The notes beneath the pieces were generated by a model that worked only from the letters and a program-made list of their open reading frames with translations, was not told the origin of the DNA and searched no databases. This document shows, piece by piece, positions 11,946-22,462 of a stretch of 64,000 nt of DNA. The translations under genes and the position numbers were made by a program. The DNA comes from Corylus avellana (lineage: Eukaryota; Streptophyta; Magnoliopsida; Fagales; Betulaceae): assembly GCF_901000735.1 (NCBI RefSeq), contig NC_081544.1:28080095-28144094 (forward strand), written 5' to 3'. Position 1 is the stretch's first letter. Each line of letters opens with the position of its first letter.

Positions 11946-12974
11946 GTATAGATTTTTCGAGTTACTTCATTTTCTTTTATTTTTATTTTTATTTTTTGAA
12001 CTAATTGAGTGTTTAGATTTTGATTCTTTGATTTTGCATTTATTTTCGAGTTTGTTTATATTATTAGGATTTAGGAATACTTAGGAATCTTAATTAACTC
12101 AAGATTCAAGTTCCATATGGGAACCCAAAAACAATCTTAATTAACTCAAGTTATTTAGCAAGGTACAAAGTGAGTGAGTGTGTCAGTATATATATACTGC
12201 CACTACAACGTAGAAGGCAACCTGTGCCCTCAGGTATTTGTGCAATCATGTTTGGCCATAACATGATTGTAGGCTAATGGCCCCAAGACACCAAAAGGAA
12301 ACATTAAATAATGTGAGAATTTTACTTTGACAGACTCCAAAAGTATTCATTCAGAATTTATCAGAGCATTAAAATGGTACCACAATCTTTACAAACTTCT
12401 GATAAAACATCGAGAATCAGAAAATTTTTAAGCTGCTAACCAGTGGTTCTAACAAACTTAGTGATAGTAAGGTTGAACAGATTTCATGGAAACAAATGTG
12501 TGGTTTGTTTTTCTCTTCAAATGAGAAATCTAAAGATGATTTAAACTCAAGAATCTCGTATTTTCATAACCTCCCAAAATATATCACACTAAATGCATTG
12601 GCTATCATATATAAATTACAGCACAATTGTTGCAAATTTGGTTATATCTTTTACCAATCAACAAAATGTAGAAAGCAGAATCGAGATGACAATCAGTACT
12701 TAAACAATTTAACCCTTTAATTAATATTCTAACAATTTTCCGAAAAGAAATCCTTCAGCTATTATAGATGTTGACTTATAAAGTTGCTGATATTGGCTAC
12801 TTATGCTGCCAGCACCTGCCCATTTGTGTGTGAGTGTAACTTTGAGTTTCTTTTGTCACTGTCATAATCTCTGGTTCTTTTTATGCTGTGTTTCTATCCC
12901 ACCTCAGTTTCTGGACTTCACATACGATTCTATGGTTTGATTTTTCAGACTTGAAAGGCAAACTACGGGATACC

Positions 12975-13861
12975 ATGGGAACTGAAGAGGCAAAAGACCC
13001 GTTCAAAGGGGTTGACTGGAAAGCCGTTGGTAATGACTTGCAGAAGGATCCTGGTGCCAAACCAGTTATAAAGAAGCGTCTGCCAAAAAAGATTAGACAG
13101 ATTCCAGAGTGCTATTTCCTTCCTCGGAGGTCCCTACCATCTGCCATTGCCTTCTATGGAGCATGTATTGCGGGTGGAGTTGGTGCTGGTATGCTGTTGG
13201 AGATCTGGATAAACAAGAAAGTTAAAGGTATGCCCCTGACTTATGATTCTTAAGTCCTTCCTTTTAATGTAGGATTGAACCCATCTTGTCCTCTAAGTAG
13301 TGGTCGGAGATTCACTTTCTGGTCAAGACAAATTATTCTTTGCATTTCTAGCATTAGACACCAATCTGTTGAGAACTAGTGAGAGGGTATTGCTGCACTT
13401 GGTAGCTCATAAAAAGAAAAGATTACAGGTGATGCTAATCTTCGCATTGTATTGCTTAGGGTTAGTCTTCTTCTGAAATGTAACAAATAGAGACATATTC
13501 CTACTATAAGAATGATGATATCATCTGCTATATTCGTTATGTAGGATACTAAATTGACAGGCATTGTACAATTTGGAAAATAGCTTTATTCATAGAATCA
13601 CGGAAGCTACATCCTTCTATGTTTGAAAACTGTAACATTTTTTTTTTTCTCAAACAAAAATTTCAGTTTAACGTGGGAAATTCTGGAAATATTCCTCAGA
13701 TTTAATTATCTGTTGTGCTAATCAGCTTGTATTTTTTTCATTGTTGGAAATTGTATCATTACCTCATTCTACATTTGTGCTTTGAGATAGATCTTATGGC
13801 AACATATCATTGTTCTTTTATTGTAGAGGATGGAGGCATCATATGGGAGTTCGACAAGTAG
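12975..13861 (+). CDS. Small single-span membrane protein, plant-conserved
   Basis: Two exons, 12975-13227 and 13827-13861, join through a GT-AG intron (KVK|E codon split after one base) to give 95 residues. The start is in good context (taccATGGgaac). The N-terminal half is charged and soluble: MGTEEAKDPFKGVDWKAVG, then PVIKKRLPKKIRQIPECYFL. A hydrophobic, glycine-rich segment follows (about residues 56-78, AIAFYGACIAGGVGAGML), which is one likely membrane span. The tail is short and polar and ends IIWEFDK. Each splice-restored segment reads as conserved sequence, and I recognise the protein as a small plant-conserved one, but I cannot attach a name. Its size, basic stretch and Gly-rich span would suit an organelle inner-membrane protein, which is inference only. 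The translation is short but intact. Confidence 0.88.
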
Positions 13862-16400
13862 AGCCTGTATAGCATTCCAAGAGTCCCCTCAAGACCATCT
13901 TTTCTTTTTAATTTCTCCTCCTTTTGGAGGGTTACTTCATGATACGACGGCTGTAAAGAAAGCTGAGAGTGGTTTTAGTGCTAAAGAGTTGGTTTTAGGA
14001 TTTATATTGCACACACTTTCAATCTCCGAAGTTTCTCCTTTTATTAACCTTGAAGCTTGATTGAAATTTGGGAAATTGAATTACAGGTTTGCCTTGATTG
14101 TTTTGGGGACTTTATTTCTTTGTGCATTCAGTGAAAATAATTTATTGGTCAGCAATTCTTCCTCTCTTGGTCTAACTTAACAACCTTCTCTAAAGTGGAA
14201 TATCGTATGGATAAATATAATTTTTGTTGCATATTTATATTCCTTTACTCATGTGTTGGTGCTTTGTGTTCTATTTTGCATACAGTTGGTCTCAAGCCTG
14301 AAAAAATGAGGGTTGTAAGAGGTTGACAACAATGTAAAATTTACCCACTCTTGAATAGGGATCCCTATTCCTTAGAATTCTTTGCGTGCTTCTAGCGAAT
14401 TTGAGCATGGAATGAGAGAGGAGAGTGTGAGATTCAGGGTGCTTGATAGGTCTCGACAATCTAGGATGTAGGGCTCACCTGCCCAAGGCACCTCGGGCCC
14501 TAGAACCCCTCTTCTCTCGAGAATTTCAAGGAATTGTGTTCCTTGAATAGATGTCATGCAAAAATAAGCTGACTATTTCATTTTAGGTTCTATTTTGTGT
14601 ACTAAACATAGAACAAGAGAATGATTTTGGATAAGATAAATTGATTTAAAATATATATATAGGCAGTCCATTCTGAATAATTGATTGGGTCATTTTTATT
14701 TTAATTAAAATTCAGGCAAATTTGAATTGATTTCTGTCCCTTGATTCGAAATTCTGGAGTTTTAAAAAATAAGGGGCATACAGCATCTACTTTTTGGCAA
14801 CAATGGTGTTATATTTATGAGGAAAATATTTTCAGAAATATCATTCATTTCCCCTTAAATGATTGATTGATGTGTAATGCTATACTTCACAAATATTTTA
14901 TTACACTCACTTTCACACCATTAATGTGCCATGAACTAAATGAATGTAAAAAGTTGTGTGCTTAAATTTTTAAAATAAGTTGTAATTAAAATGATATGAA
15001 AATAAAAGTTCTGAGTTATTAAGATTAAGTGTTTATTATAATATTAAAGTCATTATTGTTCTCAAGGAGCAACTCAATTGACTGTGAACTATGCTTCATA
15101 AAGCGAAAGTCATTAAGTTCAAATCCCCATATTTTCTTTCCAAAAATGGAAATGTCACTCATAATATTAGAGCATCCGCGCGAGGATAATTTTGTTCCCA
15201 AAGGATAAGGCCTAATCTGTTTTCAATGACCCAAGAATCCATTGGGTCTGCTTCACACCTAACTTGAGCTAATCATATGATAAAAACCTCAGGACTAGGC
15301 CGACCCTTAAAAACCTTTTTGGGCCGGATGAATTTCGACTGGAGGCCCAAAAAGAATTCCATTTTCAACCAACAAGCTATACAGAATGTTATTTAATATA
15401 TTATCATACAATTATCATACAAATGAGATAATATAGCAGTGAATATCAATACTTAATTATTTTAAAAATAAAATAAAATTATAAGTAATGAATTAAGAGC
15501 TAATTTTTATTATTATATCAACAAAATTGCATGAGAATCGTATAACAATTACTCAATTACCAAAAAGGTATCTCACTAGCTACTTATAAAGCACAAGAGT
15601 CCTTTTTTTTTACACTCAAAGTAAGCGTCGAATTTTCTATCGAATTAGCAAACAACTTCTAACTACTATGTCTCCTTTTTCGTAGTCAAAGCTTGGATTT
15701 GATCGTCTGTACGTGGACGCTTCTAGTGAGAGCTGAGAAGATTATATTGTCTCATCGTGTGATGGAAAATGGAGGTTCTGAGGGGGTTATAATTATGCCG
15801 TGGAATTGTTTTCTTGTTTGACATCAACGAGTTTATGGTAACGAGAATTTTAGCTCCTACCATGTTTGACTCTCAAGGCATTCTAGAAAGCTAGGACTCA
15901 AAACTCACCAACCACCTAATACTAACTAGACCACAATTTTTATCACACAGAGGAGTGTTACGTAAAAGAAATTATCATGGGATGGAATAACAAATAAAAG
16001 ACTATATAGTATCCAATGATGGTTTTTACTGACACGTTAAAGAGTAAGCACTGCTTATATGGCAATAACACAACAAACTCTAGGATTTTTATTTATTTAT
16101 TTTATTTTTTAGCAATGATTGATTAAGGTTGGTTGGAGCAGTCTCTTAGCGTTTTAGGATGGTGGGATAAAAATGTTTATAGCATTACGAATAATGTTTT
16201 ATACCACTTTTTTTATTATATAATTATCTTCCAATTATAATATTAATGTGCTAGCTAGTCTCAATTAACTCTTGAGTTATTTTTAACAAGAGTATGTTAG
16301 GACTACCGTGTTAACATTGTGCGATAAAAATGTAATTTCTCTCGTCACTTTTACTCGTAATCGTATTTTTCATCTTAAAAGGAAAAGGAAAAAAAAAAAT
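13862..16400. other. 3' flank and AT-rich intergenic region
   Basis: The first few hundred bases are presumably the 3' UTR of the small membrane-protein gene. The rest carries no supported gene. It includes a SINE-like segment (15060-15145), a MITE-end-like motif gagcatccgcgcgaggata near 15172, and AT-rich sequence. Confidence 0.55.
15060..15145 (+). repeat. tRNA-derived SINE fragment
   Basis: The segment runs caactcaattgactgtgaac, then cttcataaagcgaaagtcat, then agttcaaatcccc. It matches the consensus of the better copies at 58131 and 63804 (box A-like aatcggctgtg, box B-like agttcgaatccc). Confidence 0.7.
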
Positions 16401-16918
16401 CCCCCACCGAACACCCAAGGAAACTAGCTGGCCATCATCCAGACAGGAATGGTTAAGAGAAAGTTGATGTGTATTCTGCTCAGGAAAAAACAATACAAAG
16501 TTCATTTGTCTTCTTCTATTTGATGACAAGGAAAGGCATCAACCTTCCTTTCACTTCTAAGTTCTATCCCCTGCATGAAAAAGATACTAAAGAAAAAAGA
16601 AGCAAGCAAGCTTCGAACCAAAACAAAAGGAAATTTAAAATTTTTTTTTTTTTTTTTAAAAAAAAAGGCCCCTACCGAAACCCAAGGAAACTAGCTAGCT
16701 AGTCATCATCCAGACGGGAATGGTTAAGAGAAAGTTAATTTGTATTCTGCTCAGGAAAAAAAAAAATACAATACAAAGTTCATTTGTCTTCTTCGATCTA
16801 TTTGATGACAAGGAAAGGCATCAACCTTCCTTTCACTTCTATCCCCTTCATGAAAAAGATACTAAAAAAGCAGAAGCAAGCTTCGAACCAAAAAAAAAAA
16901 AAACCAACAAATGCTAGA
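16401..16918. repeat. Tandem duplication, unit about 269 bp
   Basis: Copy A (16401-16669) and copy B (16670-16918) share accgaa.acccaaggaaacta, catccagac.ggaatggtta, then tgtattctgctcagg, tcatttgtcttcttc and aggaaaggcatcaaccttcc. Most differences are in poly-A/T lengths. The open frames in both copies are the same repeat translated and show no protein similarity. Confidence 0.85.
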
Positions 16919-17929
16919 GACGTGGCAAAATTATACTGAATTATGACACCACCTGTACACCCACAGTTGCAACCATGAGAGGTATCGAACTTTTCCAATC
17001 AAGAAAAGCGAAGAGATTTAACGAGATTTATGTTCAACACTTTGCTTTCCACTTGTTTTTTTTTGGCATACCCCCAAAAGACTAATGGTCAGTAGGGGAG
17101 AGAGGGGCCCCCCGCAGCTTTTTGTACCCTCTCCATTAGCAGGGAAGATAATTTTTCTTTTTTTTAAAAAAAAAATCCATAATCTGTTTTCATGTTGGCT
17201 CCTCACAAATATAATCTTTGTGCATGTAACAACTTTATCTTTAGATTAGTAGTACTTGTCTGCTAGAAATTAAGGAGAAACCTAGACATTAGGAAACTAG
17301 GAATTACAATCCGTCATTCAAAACCAATTGAGTCTAGTATATGCTCAACCACTTTGAAAAAAATTTGGACCACTAAACCACCACCATTAATAGTAATAAC
17401 AAATGGTGAAATTAAAACTTCGTTCTGATCGGTATAAAGTATTGGTCGACACTACTCAATAATTGAGATGTAGACCCATAATGTTCAATAATTTACATGT
17501 AGACCGAAAAAAATATTTAACCAATCTATACTTTTTTATTAAATGTTATTTAAAAAGCACGTAAAAAAACAGTTTGGAGTAAATTTTGGTCCCTATTAGT
17601 ACAGAGAAATGGTAAATGGCACTTTGCTTTCCACTAGTTTTGGCAAAATTGTGTGTTTAGCACGTTGCTTTCCACTAGTTTTGTGACATAGCACTCAAAG
17701 ATTAATGGGATTCACAAAGATAAGGAGGCGTTGGACCGTTGGAATGTCAATCATATCAGGAAATAGATTTTTTTTTTCTTTCTTTATTTTGAAATAAATA
17801 ATTACATATCTTCTCTTTACACATGCCCTTAACTTTCTATTCTTTCAAAAAATAATAATAATAATAATAATTAATTAATTTGGAATAAGGAAAGCTTCCC
17901 TAGATGTAAACTTTCTAAATTTTTTTATT
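16919..17929. other. Intergenic region with a small dispersed motif
   Basis: No gene is seen. The phrase gctttccactagttttg or a close variant occurs three times (about 17041, 17627 and 17667). Two of these precede related text (gcactcaaagattaatgg and cccaaaagactaatgg), suggesting small local duplications. Confidence 0.5.
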
Positions 17930-18240
17930 TTTTTATATAAGTACATTATAAACCAGAAAAACTACAACAAACAAGCATAAAGAGGATGGTCTTTTCCGCT
18001 AACAATCCTAGAATAATTGAAAGGGGAAGAGAAAAAGGGAATGCTGCTAGAATGAGATCTGGCTGTGGCCCGACGTGCCAAATATTGAGCACAAAAGTTT
18101 GCACTTCGATTAATCTTTCTAGCTTCCCAAAAGAAAGTAAAGGTAAAAGAGTCTATAATGTCAAAAATTACGGAGGAGATCTTCCAATCTTGAGATGAGA
18201 AAGATATAGTTTGAGTGACAAAATAGAAGGTTTTCAAAAT
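17930..18240 (-). mobile_element. 5'-truncated LINE 3' end (RNase H-like domain)
   Basis: The minus-strand translation at 17962-18237 contains FFWEARKINRSANFCAQYLA, close to the C-terminal RNase H-like domain of plant LINE polyproteins (consensus like V.REAN..AH.LA). After it, the minus strand ends in a short TA/T-rich tail near 17930. It lacks reverse transcriptase and endonuclease domains and is a dead fragment. The same family recurs at 53063. Confidence 0.7.
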
Positions 18241-18420
18241 TTAAATCAACAAAACATAAATCATATTAAACATGTGAGCAATATGTAAAACGTGTGCAGT
18301 TACCAAAGATTCTTGGTAACCATATATATTATTTACAATTTAATTTAGAATGATATTTTAGTTCATACTTTCAAAAAAATTCAGTAAAAGATTCTTTTTG
18401 AATAAAAGAATAAACTCCTA

Positions 18421-18546
18421 ACTGGAAGCCACTGCTAGTTACGCATTAAATTAATTAACACTAGAGGCGTACAATATTAAGATGATTTTTGCAGCGCATA
18501 TTCGTTTTTAAAAGATATGCTTTCTATGATACCTAATTTATTAATA
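18421..18546. repeat. Dispersed direct repeat, copy B
   Basis: Second copy of the segment at 11288-11412, same orientation. The shared core is tagaggcgtacaatattaag, then atgatttttg and catattcgtttttaaaa. Confidence 0.85.
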
Positions 18547-18559
18547 GATTTGAATTATA

Positions 18560-18738
18560 TGTTGTTATTAAAATAATAATATATATGTTGTAATTTAATC
18601 AATGGTCAAGATTAAATTTTAAAATTGACTTATTTTTAAAAGTCTTTAATAAAAAAGAAAAATAAAAAATAATTTAAAAAAATTCAATCTTAATTGTTGA
18701 TTAAACTATAACATACGTACTGTTATTTTAATAACAAG
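18560..18738. mobile_element. Palindromic MITE, about 180 bp
   Basis: The left arm (gttgttattaaaataa, then gttgtaatttaatcaa) and the right arm (ttgattaaactataacat, then ttattttaataacaa) are inverted copies over about 55 bp around an AT-rich centre. It has no coding capacity. Confidence 0.75.
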
Positions 18739-18806
18739 ACTCAGGCCGAAACCTTTACTAATTATCTGACGTGGGCGATAAGAAGAAATTGCTTGTCCAA
18801 GAGTGT

Positions 18807-19046
18807 CTTCCAGCTCATAGGACTACAGGAGCACAATGTTCAAGCCTATGCATGATAGCTACATGTCAAAACTTAATCTACGGATTAGTCGTCCATTCCA
18901 AACATGCCTTAAAGTCTGCCATGTCACTTCCAGCTCATAGGACTATAGGAGCACAAAGTTCAAGATTATGCATGATAGCCACGTGTCAAAACTTAATCCA
19001 CGAATTAGTCGTCCATTCCAAACATGCCTTGAAGTCTGCCATGTCA
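18807..19046. repeat. Tandem duplication of exactly 120 bp
   Basis: Copy 1 (18807-18926) and copy 2 (18927-19046) start cttccagctcataggacta and end aagtctgccatgtca, with only a handful of substitutions. The period is divisible by three, so an open frame of 101 codons runs through both units. That frame has no recognisable protein similarity and is probably incidental. Confidence 0.93.
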
Positions 19047-19445
19047 CTTCAGAAATGGATTACGTTTATATATTGAATTAGAATAATAACGAAATTGAAA
19101 AAAAAAAAAGAAAAAAAAAGAAGGAGAGATGATGAAACATTGATGAGGTTCTTGACGAGATAAAGTTAGAGAATCGAGTCCTAAAATTCACCAGCGGTTT
19201 GTCACATCGTAGGTTTAGATTCTTGGTTCCCCTTTTTTAATGATTGCCATTGTTTTGTAGTTGTGTTTTTTGTTTTTTTGGTCTTTGTCTTTGTCTTTGG
19301 TCTTTGGGTTTATTGATAGTCATTGGACATGTTATATTTGCAACCATCTGTAATTGTTGCCCTAACAACGGTCCCTCTTTATATGATGAGATTCATAAAG
19401 GAAATGCAAAGTATTTTTTTAGTTTTTTTTTTTTTGTGTCATTTC

Positions 19446-19540
19446 AACTATGATGTAACTTTTAAAATTATTGTTGAATTTGAAATTATCATTATTAACT
19501 TTTAATCTATTGGTGATTTTAAAAGTCACATCACAGTTAA
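19446..19540. mobile_element. Small palindromic MITE-like element
   Basis: The arms aactatgatgtaacttttaa and ttttaaaagtcacatcacagt are imperfect inverted repeats of about 25 bp around an AT-rich centre. Confidence 0.5.
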
Positions 19541-19969
19541 AAAGACACAATGAGAACACTAGAAAAACACTTAACATCTCACATTCAACGAACGAGTTTC
19601 ATCAGATGGAGAGCTCAGATCAATACCGAACGAGTGATGCAAAAAATATTCAAAAAGAATTGTTGCTAATCAAGAAACACGTTAAAGGAAATTCAAGTCA
19701 ATGAAAAAAAAATCAAATTTAGTTCATAAGTGTTCGTGTGATTTCAATTTAGTTATTAGGTTTCTAATTTTAGTAATTCAATTATTAGTTTTTTAAAAGA
19801 TTCCTCAATCAACTTATTGCCACATTTTTTCATTTTTATTTTTTAAGGATTGTTTATGCCACTTACGAACTTATTGATACTCACCAAGATGTTATGTAAA
19901 TTTATTCACCTATACAAGTATTAACAAAAAGATATTAAATGTTTAATCATCCACATTTAAGAAGCTATT

Positions 19970-20494
19970 TGTTGGGTCCAGATAGACTCGGGCAAGTCGG
20001 ACTCTGATTTCGTAACATGAGATTCTCTAATTTTGAATAATTAGAGAAGATCTCAATCCGTCGCTTCTCACCTTAAGAGAGTGATTCACTTTAAATAGAA
20101 GTAACCGGCCCAACTCTGCTCCCATCATAGGACAAGAGGCGCCTAGAAATTAAAGAGAGGGGATCGGGACACTAAACCCCAGATAGGACGACTCACGTGG
20201 CATCTAGAGATGGGTCAGGAGCCCTGGAATCCAAGGCAACCTCGCAAGACACAAAACAAATTGTATAAATAAACACCATAATCATGTAACAATTTAAACT
20301 CTCTTTTTACTACTACATAAGATATATTTTCCTAACCCTTCACAAAAGTCTGGATTAATTTGGGCGTCAGAGTAGTTCGAAGGGCTTCTAAGCCTTGTGT
20401 TTGTAAGGTGTAGTCAATTAAGAAGGAGGAAGAAGGAAGAGTAGCAGGGCGAACGTCGAACCGGAGTGTGACAAGGATATTTTGGGCTCTAACA
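19970..20494. mobile_element. Solo LTR with 5-bp target site duplication
   Basis: The 525-bp element begins TGTTGGGTCC and ends GGGCTCTAACA, the usual TG...CA ends of an LTR. The flanks carry a perfect 5-bp duplication, CTATT (19965-19969 and 20495-20499), as retroviral-type integrases leave. Inside are a TATA-like tgtataaataaacacc at about 20262 and a downstream leader-like stretch. No internal retrotransposon domains lie on either side, so this is a solo LTR left by recombination between the two LTRs of an element. Confidence 0.9.
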
Positions 20495-21431
20495 CTATTC
20501 ACCAGCTTGAGATATTTTAAAACCTAACAATTCAAGATATTTAACAACCTACTAATATTTTGGGCTCTAACACTAAAATATTTTGTGATATTTTACAACC
20601 TAATAATTCGTACAAAGGGACAAAGGAAAGGTAGACAGCTAAAGAAATTTTTACAAGATAAAACAAGTGTTGAAAAAGCAGCTTTTTGTTGATTAAAGGT
20701 CTGACATGTATAAGGTACGAAATATTTATTCTCTAATATAATGCACTACTAAAAGGGAATAACATCCTCCCCATTTCACCCGGAGGGAATATGATCTTGA
20801 TCTAAAATATGTCATTTCAATAATAATAATAATAGGACAATTTTTTTTGGAAATTTTATATAAATAAGTAGAGACAGATTTTTGAAAAATATATGCAAAA
20901 TCAGAGCTTTTGTGATGAAAAATAGAGCTCGAAGGTGGAGCGGGTATCAACAGCAAGATTACAAGAAGTGCGTACTTTTACAAGGACAAAACGTCCAAGT
21001 CCTGGATTGTTCTTTTGTCAACGGCTCCGCTCCACAAGTCGGTGGCCAAATGGGGCCCAAGCTGGTTGGCGGTGGAATGGCTCCAAGCGCCATCGAGTTC
21101 GAGCCATGTGCGTATTAATTTATTAAAAATAGCCTATCTACTGTACTGCAGACGGCATATAATGCCACCGCGGTCCACCGCCATCAATTATTATTTTTGG
21201 TTGGTACAGTCCTCGCCACCACACCACTACTATTCGCATCAAAAGTTCAAAACCTTGATTTTTGTTGACATCAGGTGCCTCCTAAATTCTAGAAATTAAT
21301 AATCATGTCTACCTTTTGTACGAAAAATGACAAAGGAAATGCATAATGTTATAAATTGTATTTAGTTTTAATTAATTTTTATTCATAAAATACAAATATT
21401 AATTGAGACGGTTATTATTTGCAGATTTGGA

Positions 21432-21523
21432 TCCTCTCCAGTAAGTTATATTTGATGAGTATTTTTGTTTTTTAACTTCTTAAGGAGACAAAAATACTTC
21501 TCAAATATAACTTAATATTCTCT
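21432..21523. mobile_element. Small palindromic MITE, about 92 bp
   Basis: The left arm (taagttatatttgatgagta) and right arm (tacttctcaaatataactta) are inverted copies of about 30 bp with a short centre. Confidence 0.7.
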
Positions 21524-21547
21524 TTCAAAAAAAAAAAAAAAAACATA

Positions 21548-21725
21548 AATTTCCTTTAAACCAGAAGGAAATATCCTCAAACTCATTTAACACATTAGTC
21601 TAAGTTAGTTAATAAATTGTTGTTAACGACCTTAAGAATTTAATGTATGTTTTAAATGCTTATAGACACTTGGCAATTGGCACTATTATAAAATTGGTTT
21701 GAATATATTTCCTCCATATTAGTTT
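21548..21725. mobile_element. Diverged MITE related to the 55775 element
   Basis: It contains aaatttcctttaaaccag, then tgttttaaatgcttatagac, acttgg.aattggcactatt and ttgaatatatttcctcc. These align with the arms of the better preserved palindrome at 55775-55996. Confidence 0.6.
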
Positions 21726-21859
21726 TGAGAAAATTTTTGTCAAAATATATATATATATTTAACTTGGGATTTCAAAGTATTTAACTTAATGAGTCATGTT
21801 GGTCGCTTTGTAGGATAGTATTATGCCACAGCAATGAGTAGTTATTTTGGGTGTGTTAA

Positions 21860-21985
21860 CTTTTTTTTTTTTTTTTACATGTTCATACAAGGGAAGGGGA
21901 AGATGAGGATTCGAATCAGTAACCTCTTTTTCATTAGGCGTAATCCATAATCGATTGAACTACTCCTTTAGGACTTGGGCGAGTT
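21860..21985 (-). repeat. tRNA-derived SINE, minus orientation
   Basis: Read on the minus strand it gives gtagttcaatcgattatgg, then ggttactgattcgaatcc, then cttcccttgtatgaacatgt and a poly-A tail (the T run at about 21860-21877). This matches the 63804 copy segment by segment. It is transposon-derived and not a working tRNA gene. Confidence 0.8.
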
Positions 21986-22175
21986 AACTTGAGTCCATTA
22001 AAATGAACATTTGTCAATGAAATTAGGAAGGAATTTGCTTGATGTGTTTGGCCCCTTAAGTCCCAACAGTTTAGTTCATTTATAAATTACATTCATCGAA
22101 TATTTAAACCACGTCAATATTCTGAGACATGTTAAATAAAAATATTATATATAATATTACTCATAACTATATATA

Positions 22176-22462
22176 CAAACCATATTGGGACAGATCCTGG
22201 ATAATATTCAACTGGTCTTACAATCTTTGAGGTCTTGGAATATTAGTCTTGTAAAGCGGGAAGCAAACTCGGTGGCTCACACCCTTGCTAAGGAGGCTAT
22301 TATGAACGTATTATATCAAGTTTCGATCGAGGAATATCCTAGTTGTATTTCTCATATTGTAATTTTAGAGCAATTAGCTCTAACTTTGTAGAGCTTTGGC
22401 TCTCGTTTTATTACCATCTGATGAAGATTTGTTCTTCTTTAAAAATATATATATACAAACCC
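22176..22462 (+). mobile_element. LINE 3' end fragment (RNase H-like domain)
   Basis: The 68-codon frame reads QSLRSWNISLVKREANSVAH then TLAKEA and ends at a stop at 22391. This is the C-terminal RNase H-like domain typical of plant LINE ORF2. A gatgaagatttgttcttctt-type 3' UTR and an A/TA-rich tail follow by about 22460. It is truncated at the 5' end. Confidence 0.75.

Larger units (their letters stand above)
20500..21859. other. Intergenic region after the solo LTR
   Basis: No gene is supported. The phrase tattttgggctctaacacta recurs at 20554-20573, just outside the LTR whose end has the same text. The overlapping open frames at 20882-21299 lack similarity to known proteins. MITE-like palindromes lie at 21432-21523 and 21548-21725. 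Confidence 0.5.

Noticed and set aside
11698..12084. 128-codon open frame rich in Ser, Leu and Arg
   Set aside because: It is a translation of CT-rich and repetitive sequence, crosses a good splice donor at 11945 and has no family similarity.
18771..19076. 101-codon repeat-containing protein
   Set aside because: It is explained by a 120-bp tandem duplication in non-coding sequence; there is no recognisable domain and no splice or promoter context.
20882..21299. Overlapping open frames of 63-94 codons
   Set aside because: Three different frames overlap in a moderately GC-rich patch with no conserved motif or splice support.
22185..22391. Stand-alone RNase H-like protein gene
   Set aside because: The KREANSVAHTLAKEA motif and the A/TA-rich tail identify a 5'-truncated LINE end.
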